From Heligmosomoides polygyrus polygyrus (Eukaryota > Nematoda > Chromadorea > Rhabditida > Heligmosomidae): a stretch of 64,000 nucleotides of DNA. The notes beneath the pieces are model-generated. The model saw only the letters and a program-made list of their open reading frames with translations. It searched no databases and was not told where the DNA came from. The stretch lies in NCBI GenBank assembly GCA_947396885.1, contig OX377206.1:5160658-5224657 (forward strand), given 5' to 3'. A program made the translations under genes and the position numbers. Below, piece by piece: positions 10,026 to 21,379 of the stretch. The number at the start of each line of letters is the position of its first letter. Positions within the stretch are counted from its first letter, which is position 1.

Positions 10026-10639
10026 GCTGCGAACAAAATTATAGCATAGAAATCTAATAAAAAGAATCCAAATAGTATCATAGAATCACGAGTTTCAGTC
10101 CAAAATAATGTTTCTAAAGTATTTTAAATTGTAAGCATGTGGCGTTTTTGAATGTGTTCGTGTAGAAATTGCGCCATACACTCACGAAATATGCTGCTTT
10201 GTTTGTTTGATTGATTGTGTAAGTGCTGCTTACATGGAGTTCCTTCATAGGGCATTCGACTTTAATAATTTGGTTTCGTATTCTTTTCGATTCAAATTGT
10301 ATTTTGCATCTACGATTACTTTCAACTTGATGTTAAGCTATATTATTGAGATACTAAAACTAGTGTTTTGAGGAGCATTTAATTATCTATTAGCTAATCG
10401 GTTGTCTTAGTCAGTTAGTTATCTACTGTGTGTATATTATTCTCCACCTTGAAAATTGGAAATTGTTGGCCGGTCATCCCCATTGATCGCTTTCTGCGAA
10501 TCTTTTCGTGAGGTTATTTTTCTAACTCTGAACCTTGCTCAGCTTTTGGCTGTCAAAAATTAGTAAGGGACAGAAAAGTTTTAGTTACATTTGATTTCGC
10601 TGATGCAGTGTTACTGAAAAATGAAATGTTCATGTATCA

Positions 10640-11345
10640 CCTTCATCTCCTAAGCAGCGTCTTTATTCGTCCCTGTCGCGTGCCACAGTGCTCCAATGGA
10701 TCCTTCTTACTCGAGGGACACGAAGAGCGTCATATGGATCGTTTAGAACTTTCACAAAGAAGTCAGAAGTCGGACCAACACGTTAGTTTGCGTCCTGGTA
10801 TTTTTTTGACATCCCGCCGAATCCAGCCGGTGACGACTCTTGTCCAGCGGGTGTCCGCGAAGCGCATTACGTTGCCGGCCCACCTAATTTTCAACAACTT
10901 GGCCCACGCGACAGCGTCTCTGATCTTCGAACGCCGGCGAAGCTCGGAACTCCGGAGGCCTTCTCTCACTTGCGTGAGTCGTGTCACTCCGAGCATCGTC
11001 CTCTCGATTCCACGCTGCACGATGCTGATCGCGTGCTCATCCTGCTTTCGTATAGCCCAGGTCTCTGAGGTGTATGTTAGTGCAGGAAGAACAGTGGAGT
11101 CGAATAGGTAGACACGGAGTCAGACGTTCTTCGCCTTCTTCGCAATTTCTTCGACGCTCTTAAAAGCTCTCCAAGCCGCTCGTTTCCTACTGCTCAGCTC
11201 TGGCGCCCATATTGACTTCGCGACCCAGATACACATAGCTGGAGCATTCGGAGATGTTTGTTCCGTTGAGGGAGAATGCGGCATCAGAAACTTGTTCATT
11301 CCTCATGAACATCGTCTTCGTAAGGTTCAGCTGCAGACTGAGTCA
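10640..11345 (-). pseudogene. RTE-like non-LTR retrotransposon, 3' ORF fragment
   Basis: Minus-strand translation gives the region C-terminal to the reverse transcriptase of a nematode RTE-type element. Recognisable pieces are VLPALTYTSETWAIRKQDE, then MLGVTRLTQVREGLRSSEL, KIRDAVAWAKLLKIRWAGN and WIRRDVKKIPGR. There is at least one stop between the N-terminal piece (near 11,120) and the rest. The catalytic reverse-transcriptase motifs are absent, so this is a dead fragment. It belongs to the same lineage as the pieces at 43.8, 45.7 and 61.4 kb. Confidence 0.8.
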
Positions 11346-11504
11346 GACAGTTCACTGATTGTATTGAATTTAGAGCGCACTAGAAATTTTTATAAACGTT
11401 TGCAGGTAAAAACGCTAGCCCCCAACGTCATGTTTAGTCATACAAAAGCTTTTGCTACTGGAAAATGGATCTTTGAGTGGAATGATTAGGTCGTGTGACA
11501 ATTT

Positions 11505-11640
11505 CGAAATTTTCTGTTTTTTGATTTTTTCTGTTTTCTGGCATTTTTTGCTTTTCTGTTTTCTGATTTCTGTTTTCTGACAAAAACAATTTTCTGTTTT
11601 CTGTTTTCTGGGAAAATTTTCAAAATTTCCGCCCATCCCT
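11505..11640. repeat. TTTCTG-word low-complexity array, inverted relative to 9.9 kb
   Basis: About 130 bp are built almost entirely from TTTCTGTTTTCTG variants, ending AATTTCCGCCCATCCCT. The translation in any frame is low complexity and not a gene. Confidence 0.55.
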
Positions 11641-11986
11641 AATACTGACTCTTCCCGTTCCGGCATCCTATCAGGAAATATCTTTGTAAGACATCTTATA
11701 CGCAAGGCCACTATAAACGCTGAATTCTCCGCTATATTGCGTCATTGTATGTGCCACGATCATTCTCTCGACCGAATATCTATTGACTACCCGACCTAGG
11801 TGTCTGGGCGCGGGCGTGGTGTTTGGATGTTGTTGCTGCTGGGCGGAATTTACACTTCGGACACCAAGCGCCGCAGCGTTATGAAAGCTACAAATATAGA
11901 TTAAGTGACGTAGGCAATCGATATTGGAGGTCTTCGTCACCAGTTATTGCACGATTGCTTCTTGCTCTCTTACTCTATAATAAATC

Positions 11987-13296
11987 ATGAAGAACTTCAC
12001 CGTAATCAAGGATGAACGATTTAAGAGTAAAAAAAGTTTTTTTAAAACCTATTATCGGTCATTCCTAGCCACAGTTAATGATTCGGAAAAACTAGAGGAT
12101 GCAGTGATGGCCTTAACGATTGAAAACAGAAAGTTGAAAAGGGGTGCGTCTTCGCTGTCAGAAATCTGTCTCAGATTAAACAGTACATTGTTCATTTCCA
12201 TAATTTCAGAAGTCGGTACGAAAGCCGAGAAGAAGGCATGCGCAAAACTAGAGGGGGATGTCATGATGGCAAGCCATGAGCTACAAATGCTCTTCGCGAC
12301 AATGCACTCAGTCGAGACTAAAGTCGACGGAACGGCGGAGGCACAGAAAAGCTTTTTTGTAAAGGGTGCCAAAACAAAAAGTAGCTGGCGAGTATACGGA
12401 AAGCATTCCTTTTCAGAGAAAAATGGAAGATAGCGTCCAAAAACTAGAGGATGCAGTGATCGCCTTAACGATTGAAAACAGAAAGTTGAAAAGGGGTGCG
12501 TCTTCGCTGTCAGAAATCTGTCTCAGATTAAACAGAACATGTTGAGTTGTGTGCCCTCCTTACCATGCTAGATCCTCGTTATAACATGTCAGGCGGCGGT
12601 CAGCACGCGGCATGCGGCTTCATGCGCCCTCCTCATCATGTTAGACTCTGGTTATAACATGTCAGCCGGCGGTCAGTACGCGGCATGGCTCCACTGCCTG
12701 GCATTTTGCCCGCCGAAACGGTTGTAAAACCGCGGCGATTTTTTATTTTTTATGTTTTTTCGTTCGTTTTCTAGTCCCTTTCGTCCTCTGGGAGGTAAGT
12801 TTCAATTCACTCGGTAAGTTTCAATTCATTTTGTTACCTATTTTTAAGTTATGTGCCTCCCCGGACTAGGATAGATCCCATTGTTCATTTACATAATTTC
12901 AGAAATCGCCACGAAAGCCGAGAAGAAAGAATGCGAAAACTCGAGGGACAGATCATGAAGACAAGACATCAGACAAGAGTGCTCTTCGTGACAATGGACA
13001 CCCTTGAGAATAAAATCTATGGAATAACGGACGACGCAAAGGTAATCTTTATGCGAGCATGGTCTCTTCATATCCATTTTGCCCCGTCATCTAGTTTCTG
13101 CTCAGCTCTACTTTTGTTGTGGTTTTTCTGCCCGCAACTTTCACAGCAAAAATACAACTGCGTTCCCTATGATATTTATGACATACTCCGATGCTTCGGT
13201 TGATTTTGTTTTCAGAAGCCGAAGAGAAGCCGGCATGGAAGTGGCAACGATGGCAACGATGAAGACTGCCCTGCAGAAAAAAAACCAGGGGTTTAA
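11987..13296 (+). CDS. six-exon gene, duplicated heptad-like (coiled-coil?) protein with basic tail
   Basis: Proposed exons are 11,987-12,026, 12,075-12,143, 12,210-12,358, 12,417-12,495, 12,903-13,041 and 13,216-13,296 (TAA). All have GT-AG borders and compatible phases. The first protein unit has LEDAVMALTIENRKLKRE and then KLEGDVMMASHELQMLF. Exons 4-5 repeat it as KLEDAVIALTIENRKLKRE and KLEGQIMKTRHQTRVLF. The spacing of hydrophobic residues suggests coiled coil. The last exon reads KPKRSRHGSGNDGNDEDC and so on, a nuclear-localisation-like basic start followed by acidic residues. Total length is about 185 residues. The family is unknown. Exon 5 needs one more A in the A4 run at 12,936-12,939 to stay in frame, either a sequence error or a real lesion. 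The intron before exon 5 carries a roughly 340-bp insertion with a two-copy minisatellite. Confidence 0.55.
12545..12695. repeat. two-copy tandem repeat (about 80-bp unit) in an intron
   Basis: GCCCTCCT-ACCATG-TAGA-TC, then GGTTATAACATGTCAG, then CGGCGGTCAG-ACGCGGCATG occurs twice in tandem. It lies inside the enlarged fourth intron of the coiled-coil gene; the corresponding intron of the first unit lacks it. Confidence 0.6.
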
Positions 13297-13299
13297 TGT

Positions 13300-13745
13300 G
13301 GGTACGTCAAGAGAACGAGCGGTAGAACGCACTTCCCGTTGTGAGGTGGACCCGCCCCCTCATTGGAACTGAAACAGCGGTTATGGGAATTACGCAGCCA
13401 CTTTACCTACTGCGCCACCGTCGCTCTCTTGTCATCGCTGTTTCCAGCCAACTTGACCCCGCCCTTCGCGCACAGGCAGAGGGCTGGCGCCGCCAACTGC
13501 CCAACTTCCGTCGTCCCTAATTCTGCGCAGAGTTGTATTGGGGTCGAAATATCTGTATTTCGTAGTTTCCAAGATAGAGGCGATTCTGCCCATATACAAC
13601 ACTTGGGCCATTCCGACTTACCGTTGAGATAGTTACCTGGTGAGACAGACGATTATAGACGTCGGATATCAGGACCTGGTCACCGTAACCGCAGTGTGCG
13701 TCGTGTAAAGGCGTGTTTGATGCGAGCTGGTTGTATGAAAGATTG
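13300..13745. repeat. debris: pieces shared with 26.8 kb and with the 1.1-2.3 kb foldback
   Basis: 13,497-13,630 (CTGCGCAGAGTTGTATTGGGGTC ... CATTCCGACTTACCGTTGA) matches 26,795-26,930 in inverse orientation. 13,645-13,740 (GACGTCGGATATCAGGA-C-TCACCGTAACC) matches one arm of the 1,062-2,343 foldback. No gene was seen. Confidence 0.5.
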
Positions 13746-14750
13746 TTTACATTGCATCTCTCCTAAGTAACCACTGCGTAGCTAGTCGATTTGGATATCC
13801 AGTTTTGAGTAGGAAGAGTGGCGTTCTGGATAAGTCTGAATCTGCATGCTTCTGACTATAGCTGGATGCACCTCTTTTGTTCCTGAATTTAAATAGGGCT
13901 CACCGATTTGTGCATTCAGTTAATGATTTTGACGTGAGTGAAAGATATAAGTCAAGAGAAGGGGGAGGGGTCAACTACTAGAGGTGGCAGTGTATCTCTT
14001 CCACATCTGGACCAAAGCAACTTGATATCTCCTTTTGTTACACAGTAAAAAAAATCAACGATAAATAAAACAAATTCGATCGAGTACATGTACTTGCCCT
14101 CAAAACGTATGTCAGACCTGTGATTGAATATGATCCACAGTATTTAGTCCTGAATGCAGGTGTGAAATCGCTAGCTTAGAATCTGAACAAAATAGCTTTA
14201 CAAAAAACACCTCTGGATTAGTACACGGGTGTAGTTATGTTTCATCGGCTCTTGAATCTTTATTCACGCGTCCTTGCATCTCGTTTGAGAAAATATCATC
14301 TCATCGTATTCTATGAATTGACCAATGGTGTGTTGGATTTTCATCTTCAGGAACTTTATTCACTATCTCGCTCAACTATGTACTAGAGGTGATCAGATGA
14401 AGATCCAAATTCCAAAACCAGACTTGATCTGTATAAGGTCGACATTTTTCACAAATCGAGCTGGAACTGACATTCAAAGGTTTTCAATGAAAAAATCTTA
14501 CCAAAATCGTTATGACAATACAAAAGACTTGTTGACAGTGGTCTTCAGGATGTTTTCTTCACGCACTTTGATCTGTTTGCTCTGTTTCTTTTTGCGTAGC
14601 CCTCCTGGTATAAACAACTAATAATTTTTCGGCAATTTGCCAAGATTTTCTGGAGCAAATTGAGGACGGAGTCGACTTTCTAGACTTTCCCCGTGTGCTG
14701 TCTTCTCATTTCGACGTTTAGCTTCATGATTTGATCCTGTTTTAGGTCCA
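13745..14750. other. no convincing gene
   Basis: 13,775-13,900 weakly resembles the 4,330-4,470 part of R (GAGTAGGAAGAGTGGCGTT, AAGTCTGAATCTGCATGCTTCT). The rest shows only short open frames without protein-like composition. Confidence 0.4.
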
Positions 14751-14829
14751 CGACAGTGCATGCTGATGAGGAGGTCATCGTGGAGGCAGTTATTCAAGTA
14801 ATTTATTTCTGTTGTTTTTTCCTTGTTTT

Positions 14830-15090
14830 AGGTCCCATTTGTGCGGCAATCGCCGCGCGGCGGTCGCGCCATAATGAAATTTGCTAACGTTGATCAGGCC
14901 GCGTGGCCTAATCGATATTGGTAATTTTCGTTATGGCACGCCGCTCGGCAAATGGAATACACGCATGGCCTTAGTTAGTGGAAGACAAACGATGTGAGCT
15001 AGTTTAAACCTTGGTAATGTCCTGGGTGAGGCAAGCCGGCGATTTCGTGTGAACTGTTGTTTGAGAAAGCCATGCCCGATTAAAATGCCC
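14830..15090 (+). repeat. fragment of repeat R including its hairpin module
   Basis: It is collinear with 4,600-4,870 and 24,900-25,150: CATAATGAAATTTGCTAACG, TAATCGATATTGGTAATTTT, the GGCCT-AG-TAG-GGAAGAC block, and GAGGCAAGCCGGCGATTTCG. The match fades after about 15,090. Confidence 0.6.
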
Positions 15091-15662
15091 TCAAGTCGCG
15101 GAAGACTTGTCGAAAAGGTACGAAATAATTCACGAAACCTTTACCCAAACGATTGGCATATGTTTTCGTTGCTAAAAATCAGCACAACAGTCCCTGAAAA
15201 CGCTAAAAAAATCTTTTTCTTAGTTCTCCTGGTGCGGGCCCGTACATGCCCTAACACACGAAAGCGTAAGAGGTCGCGAAAACGAATACTTGCATCGCAC
15301 AGCGTTGAACATGTGAGCATTGTCTTCCTCATAGTCGAAATAGGAGAGCTCAGAAGTGAGGATTTTGCGTTTTTTAAACACGATCCTGCCATACGTATGT
15401 AGTCGCTCAACTGCTTCGCCAAGGTTAGTAGTTGTGCTGTCAGTGCTAGTAGTGAGAACCAACTAAATTTCCAGGCTCAGAAAAAGAGAAGAAGACGCTA
15501 GGTGCTTTAAATTTAAGGATCAGCTTCTTAGACGTATGGTTAGAGCACGCTTTAGTTCTATCCTGTTGGGTTCGGAATAATTTTAGAAACCTTTCCCAGC
15601 AGTTCTATCCTGATCGATGGGGAATTGGAGGGGGCGAGGAGCACCGCCGCTAGAAAACTGCC

Positions 15663-15950
15663 TTAATAGCAAACGAGGTGGCCCCTCCTGGTTGGTAAAG
15701 TGCAAAAGAAGGTCCTTTGAAGGTAGTTCAGCGTCTTTGTAGAATAGTGCACCGTTAACTTTGTCGCCTTCGTGAAAAAGACTGAATAAAGTGCTCCCCT
15801 CTCCCCATCTAAGGTAAACCCTATACTGTTTCTCAAGTTCTGTGAAACCTTCTTACTCGTCAGTGTGATGCTGTGCTTAAAACGAAACAATTCGTTTTCA
15901 TCTGCTGGAAAAACCTTAGGTTCAGCAATAAATCTTGGTCTTGGAGGCAT
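15663..15950 (-). CDS. 95-residue ORF, unrecognised
   Basis: The ORF starts MPPRPRFIAEPKVFPADENE and has mixed, protein-like composition (FRFKHSITLTSKKV, IGFTLDGERGALYSVFF) rather than the low complexity typical of chance frames here. The ATG is preceded by AT-rich sequence (TGGATAAAA). No signal peptide, membrane segment or known motif was seen. It could be a first exon, a transposon fragment or chance; there is no paralogue in the window to test conservation. Confidence 0.25.
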   Translation of the reverse strand: MPPRPRFIAEPKVFPADENELFRFKHSITLTSKKVSQNLRNSIGFTLDGERGALYSVFFTKATKLTVHYSTKTLNYLQRTFFCTLPTRRGHLVCY

Positions 15951-15959
15951 TTTTTATCC

Positions 15960-17015
15960 AACAATCAACGGAAGATTTTGTACCGCAGAGAGGGGATCAG
16001 TAAGCAAAGCAGCTTCTTTTTCTTTTGAATAAAAAGCGATTCAGAGCGTGTCCGACATGATTCTGTGAAAACTCGAGACCATCCTCGTCCCTCCTTTTGG
16101 TTTACTCACGTTGCAGTTCACATATTCTTAATAGTACATATAGTAAAAGGAAATCTTGACGACACCGCAATTCAGCGCCGTAGAATTCACCGTTAGAAAA
16201 GCGAATTGAACTCGAGGAGGTTGCCTATACATGGTAGGAAACTGCGTGGAAAGGTTATCTTATGGTCCTGCTCACTGTTTAGCCTCTGATAAACAGATCA
16301 TCTTCATTTTTACCGTAGTCGTTAAAAAGGCGAAGTGGAATCTCTCCCCCCCCCCCTAATAGGATAAATCGCTTTGGTCTTCGAACGATGCCTGCATTTG
16401 AACCTGTAGTGTTATTTGTTTCAAAACACTTTTATCCCTTCGCAATGTGTTTGTAAATTGGCTAGATTTTGGAATTTGATAGTTCAGATTCGGATGGGAA
16501 TGTACGTTAGATATGATATTGGGTTGACGATTACTTTCGGTCAGGAATATCTCTCAGGGATTTTAAGATGAAACTATTATGCAATGATCGGTTCATGGAC
16601 TAAATGGCTTCCTACATTCCAATTCTGGCATAGACGTTGAATTGTGTAGTTGGAAACCGCAACCCTTCAGGGCGCAAAAACCGTTCCACACATGAATTTC
16701 AAAAGAGTATCGCCTACAAGGAATGTAAGAGAGAGTAAGCCACATTTGCGCTATAACCCGAGCATCCCTTTGGTTTGCTGGACATGTAGGGAACTTTGCT
16801 AGACTTCTGAGGGCCTTTTCATACTTTACAACCGCAGCTATGGACTCCCTTGTGTAATGCGTGCAGATTGATTGATGCCGAGCATTCGCTCAGTAAAGTC
16901 GATACGCATGTTTTACCCGTGAAACTCTGTCGCTGAATTCGCGAAGTGTGAAGAAGCCCTAAGGCAATTTCGATTCTTTTTTTTTTTGTTGGTTATAACT
17001 GTCGCGCGTAGTTGT
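15960..17015. other. no gene recognised
   Basis: AT-rich sequence with one C9 tract near 16,347. No repeat pairing or protein-like exon was seen by eye. Confidence 0.4.
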
Positions 17016-17019
17016 TGTG

Positions 17020-17375
17020 TTGTGTGTCACAACTTGACACGGCTAATTCACCCTTGATTAAGCAGCGACAGACATCTGGAGATAACCTCCCGCGCATACC
17101 GTGTTAACAGGGTGGTGCTTCTCATTATGATGACGGTTTGCGATTTCTGAAACACATCTAATCGAGCATGAACCGATGGAAAGGTGAAACTGCGAATTCT
17201 GCTAAGAAAGGGCGTATGGGCGCTATCGCAATATGCCTGTGGTACTTAAGGTCTCCTCATAACGAAATAGAGGAAGAAGAGTAACGTCAGAATGTTTAGG
17301 AGACTGTGTAACGGCAGATAGAGTAGGCTCAACAAAAGGGAGTATAACTTACTCGTTGTTTTGATCTTTTAAAGG
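17020..17375. repeat. dispersed repeat shared with 62,920-63,460
   Basis: Shared words in order are TTAAGCAGCGACAGAC, TATTAACAG/GTGTTAACAG, CTCATTA-GA-GAC and TAACTTACTCG / TAACTCACTCG, followed by CTTTTAAAGGTGT. The second copy carries extra sequence between the blocks. Coding potential was not evident. Confidence 0.5.
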
Positions 17376-17384
17376 TGTTTTGGG

Positions 17385-17580
17385 CGCTGGATCCGAATGA
17401 ACCATTTTCGGATATTCGATTCGAACATCCAGCTCCGAGTCATCCAAAAATCTGGGCCCACGAATTTTCCCGTGTCCGAATCATTCAAAAATCCGTGGTT
17501 CGCGAAATTGCCGTCATCCGAATCATCCAAAAATCAGGTGGCAGCGAAAATAGTGTCATCCGAATCATGAACATGAACGT
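17385..17580. repeat. array of ATCCGAATCATCCAAAAATC-type words
   Basis: About four imperfect units contain (C)CGAATCATCCAAAAATC separated by variable GC-rich spacers. The array is oriented opposite to the related array at 8,215-8,455. Confidence 0.5.
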
Positions 17581-18295
17581 TTATCGACATTGGTTTTATT
17601 TATTGGTTTTCATTTTTATTGATTTTCATTGATTTTTGTTTTCTTTTATTGATTTTCATTGTAGGCAATCTTAGTAGGCGACCGTATTGGTGTACAATAT
17701 TCCAAAAGTGCTATATACGCTTATATACGTGCAAAAAGCTTGAAAAGTGTAGATATATTGTGAGTTTGAAAAGCTCGCAAAATGAAGTTGGATCTTCTAT
17801 ATGCCGCAATTATTGTTTCATCAATATAGTCTTCGAAACAAAGTGAATCATCTAACTTTCCAAAAATTCAGTCGGATATACAATGTGTAGTGGACGCAAT
17901 GCGTGTTAGGACAGTGGTGCACTATTGTGAGGACGCCCTTTCTTCACCATTTTTCTCTCTAACGTTTCACATTCTGACGGAATCCTAGCGCTGAGATGGA
18001 TTGCACCACGGAAAAGCACGGCATGTTGTTTTACCAAGTGCTGTATATCGAGGAAATCCCCTCCTAGGAAGGACCACCCCTCCTCTCGGTCTCGTATTTG
18101 GCCTGGATTTGTAGTAGTGAGCAAATGTACAAGTGTTCCATCCTTTCCAGCAAACCTTGGGACCAGTTCAGCGACCCCGTGGGAATGAAAGGAGTGGTAG
18201 GCCTGGGCGGGAGATCCGAATCAAAATCCTCGAATCGGGTGCACTCAGCAGCCGGTACCTCGTACTGAACTACCATGCGCCCTATAACTACAATT

Positions 18296-18362
18296 TCAGA
18301 GAAAGCGTATTCAGAAAAAATCCGAAACATAGTTTCGGAATTTTTTTCTGAATCCGCTTTCT
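18296..18362. repeat. hairpin, about 27-bp arms
   Basis: GAAAGCGTATTCAGAAAAAA and CCGAAAC are mirrored by GTTTCGG and TTTTTTCTGAATCCGCTTTC around a minimal loop. It sits immediately downstream of a short dispersed repeat (18,150-18,250). Confidence 0.6.
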
Positions 18363-18654
18363 TAGAAATGCGTCCATAAGGGAGCAGTTAACACGAACAA
18401 ACATGATGTACTGTGGAACCTTACGAAGCCGAAATTGAATGTGTTAAGGATCTACATTAGTAGTTGGGGGGGGGGGGATTGCATTATGGCTTGTGGCTTC
18501 CGCTCATTCTGAACTTTTTCGATTAGTCGGGTGCTGTTGATCGGCCCCGAAGAGATGGAATTGCTTTGTTGGCCTGATCGGGAGCCGAACATCAACTCGT
18601 GGTGTATGTGAGAGTCGCTTCCCCCCCCCCCCCCTCCCATCTTTTCCCTGCACT

Positions 18655-18828
18655 ATGGGCTCGTTCGTACTTCGCGATGGGGCGATTAAGTGGGAGGCTA
18701 GGCAAACCACCTTGTACATATTGATTTTTGTTGGTCATTGCACGACAAAAATCAATACGAAATATGATTTGCCTGGCCGATCGATCGCTCCCGTTGCCCC
18801 CATCGCGAAGTATGTATGAGTAGACCCT
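18655..18828. mobile_element. Harbinger-like foldback MITE abutting array A
   Basis: The ends GGGCTCGTTCGTACTTCGCG and GGGTCTACTCATACATACTT (reverse complement, continuing CGCGATGGGG) are imperfect inverted repeats with TAT on each side. The centre pairs as TATTGATTTTTGT / ACAAAAATCAATA. The right TAT belongs to the CTATAG that begins the 41-bp array element. Confidence 0.65.
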
Positions 18829-19205
18829 ATAGTTGTGCTCGAATGACCTATTCGAATAGGTATTCGAATGATTTTCATTCGAATTTGAATATTCGAATTC
18901 GAATGTTCAAAAAATCGCGTTTTTCGAATGTATTCGAATTCGAGTGTTCAAAAAATCGCGTTTTTCGAATGTATTCGAATTCGAGTGTTCAAAAAATCGC
19001 GTTTTTCGAATGTATTCGAATTCGAATGCTCAAAAAATCGCGTTTTTCGAATGTATTCGAATTCGAATATTCAAAAATCGCGTTTTTCGAATATATTCGA
19101 AATTCGAATGCTCGAAAATTGCGGGTATTCAAATCCATTCGAATATTCGAGAATTTCCAAAAACACACAATTATTCGAATGTTCAATGGATGCAATTCGA
19201 ATAGG
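18828..19205 (+). repeat. 41-bp TTCGAA-rich tandem array A
   Basis: About five units of 41 bp run from about 18,891 to 19,095. Each contains the palindrome TTCGAATTCGA and the near-palindrome AAAAAATCGCGTTTTT. The flanks are degenerate ATTCGAAT words. Because 41 is not a multiple of 3, all frames are open across the array, so the ORFs there are not genes. The left edge, CTATAGTTGTGCTCGAATG, matches the inverted right edge of array B and a lone end at 38,183-38,245. Confidence 0.8.
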
Positions 19206-19569
19206 CAAGTTAGGATCTGCATTGTTTTGCGAAGCCGATGCATGGATATTTTGCATTGAGAGTCCAGAAATTGTAAGCACGTCGTCTCCCTTTCACTCCA
19301 TATATGATGAGTCTCCTAATCCCTCTTCCACAACAATACACAGGAAACAAGAAGCACGGCTGAATCAGAAGCTGAACCTTCAGCTTTATTCATAGAAGGA
19401 CTTACACTTTCATTCGTATTCGAACTTTTCCTATTGGACCTCAGGAACCAGTTTTCTGTTTGACACTGCCTACGATAATCTTGTTTTTCGACCTCATCTT
19501 TGCACAATTGAACTTTGCTTGATCTCTTGTCCTCTAATGGGGACCTCTAGTATAGATCCGAAAACATTA

Positions 19570-19678
19570 AGGGCTATGTTATACTTCGGCGACGTCGGTG
19601 ACAGTGTTGAGCGGGTGCTACGCAGTGCGCTCAACTCTGCTGCCGACAACAGCGTCGCCGAAGTATAACATAGGCCTA
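19570..19678. mobile_element. Harbinger-like foldback MITE
   Basis: The ends GGGCTATGTTATACTTCGGC and GGCCTATGTTATACTTCGGC are inverted repeats flanked by TAA on both sides. The core includes GTTGAGC / GCTCAACTC. About 110 bp. Confidence 0.75.
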
Positions 19679-20678
19679 AGGGTTTTGTTCACCAAGTATT
19701 GACCTTCACGCTCCAAATTTCCCATTTTCTCTGCGAGGTCCTGTGAGTCTATCGTAGCCTTTCTAAGCTTTCCTTTCACATCAAGTTGCTTTTTAATTCT
19801 AAAGTGCAGAGGCCGCTTTGTTTCCATAGTATGTTCGCCGCCCGAGGGTTGGCAGATCAGGATTGTTGTGCGATGCAGTTGCATTCTCTACTAGCTGAGC
19901 AGTAAACCATACAGTTGGGGTGCAGTAAGGACGATAATATAGGCGGGCTAGTGGGTATAAGATTTCTAGGTGATAGATCAATTACAGCAACCGGATTTTA
20001 CAACTGCTCAGACACGTCCGATCAGAGGTGCTGACTTCATAAGAGACAAAGAACGCTATGAAAAGGTTTTTCGAAACAAGGGTAGGCCTTCCTTTTCGAA
20101 CCGCTCTCCTTTGCATCTAGGTGAATACTTATGGACAGCGTGTTTCTCGGGACCATTTCCGTGAGGCCTTGCCTTTTCCTTCCGTGTACACGTCCATGCA
20201 AAATGTTTCTTAGGTCTGCCTTTTTGCCAATTTGGATGGAGCGAATGTTTATGGAAAGGATGTAGTTTCTTTTATGTGCTCCTGTGCCGAACGAGGTCAT
20301 AACGTTGATCAGTCTTTACTGAGTTTCCTAACATTCTGACCATCATCGTTTTTGCACGCCAAAGTTACTCAACGATTCGGACACCAATCCATCAAGCACC
20401 TAATAGGTTGGAGCTTTTCGGCTATTGTTCAGACGCGTAACTAGAAACCTAAATCTAATAACAAGTAGTTCAATCGCTGATCTACACACTCTTAGGGGAC
20501 TTATTAGGACTACCAATACAAAGAGGGGGAGAGGTTAGGCTGCTCAAGATTAATCTTCCTTGCAATCCTATAAGGCGCAGAAGCATGAAAACATCTAATC
20601 GCGAAGTTTTCCTCAAGAAACTGTGCTTCTGTTTGCTGGGTTTTGATTATCACTTAGTAACACTCTTCCTTCGTTCAG

Positions 20679-20876
20679 ATGGTCTTAGGCATCGACAAGA
20701 AGAAGTCAGATCACTCAATGTTTCTCGGTAATGCTCTTCTTGGTCCTTGGCTGTCTATAACCCGAAGTACTTGTCTATTTCATCTTATGTCGCACACAGG
20801 ATATGTTGTTGTTCAAATATCGGCAAGACAGCAAAAAAAGCGGCGCCACAATTCCTCAGTCCTTGATGTAAAGTAA
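20679..20876 (+). CDS. possible two-exon 3' gene end with basic C-terminus
   Basis: The first exon, 20,679-20,727, directly follows a TTCGTTCAG acceptor and reads MVLGIDKKKSDHSMFL. A GT donor, a 72-bp intron and a CACACAG acceptor lead to 20,800-20,876, in matching phase, ending with QQKKRRHNSSVLDVK and TAA. An acceptor abutting the ATG could mean spliced-leader trans-splicing or an internal exon of a longer gene whose upstream part I cannot see. No family was recognised; chance is possible because the exons are short. Confidence 0.3.
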   Translation: MVLGIDKKKSDHSMFLGNALLGPWLSITRSTCLFHLMSHTGYVVVQISARQQKKRRHNSSVLDVK

Positions 20877-21184
20877 TGGCAAAAATATTGGTGCCTGTAA
20901 TATATATCCGTCACGCCTATGGGCGTGCCCGCACTTGCGCGCTTTGCGCGATGTTGCAGTATCACTAAGGTCAGTATCACTAAGGTAAGGACAATCACTT
21001 CAAGCCAGTTGCTCTGCTCATTCTGCTTTCTTTCCTCCTTAGCAGTACAAAAGGCAATATTTAAGAACCCTGCTATGTTCCAACCTTGCTCTGCCTTCCT
21101 TAAGATCACGTGAGTAGTTCTGCGGTATGGAGCCATCCAGAACCTCCCCCCTCTCCCACCGCCACTACTCTTCTCAACATCGGC

Positions 21185-21370
21185 ATCATCTTCGGACGGT
21201 TAAGTGATGGTCGGCGATATCTGAGTCCCCAATCACGTTGAACGACGACTTCGGTACGTCTTCTGAATCCACATGCACGTTGGGTGACGAGTACGGCACG
21301 TTTTCTGGATCCCCATACACGTTAGACGACGCCTTCGGCACTTTTTCTGAATCCCCAAGTACGTAGAAGA
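21185..21370 (-). repeat. 42-bp tandem repeat encoding a 14-residue motif
   Basis: About four units are present. On the minus strand one frame stays open and reads units such as SSNVYGDPENVPYS and SPNVHVDSEDVPKS, stopping at 21,196-21,200. The related array at 47,045-47,165 reads SSNVPRDSDDVTKT. Consensus is S-x-N-V-x-x-D-S-E-x-V-P-K-x. It could be a repetitive protein exon or a minisatellite whose unit happens to be divisible by 3. Confidence 0.45.
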
Positions 21371-21379
21371 CCTTTCGGT

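Noticed and set aside
18816..19395. Overlapping ORFs of 86-155 codons across the TTCGAA array (and again at 22,481-22,936)
   Set aside because: They arise because the 41-bp unit lacks stops and cycles through all three frames; the 'proteins' are the same repeat in different phases.
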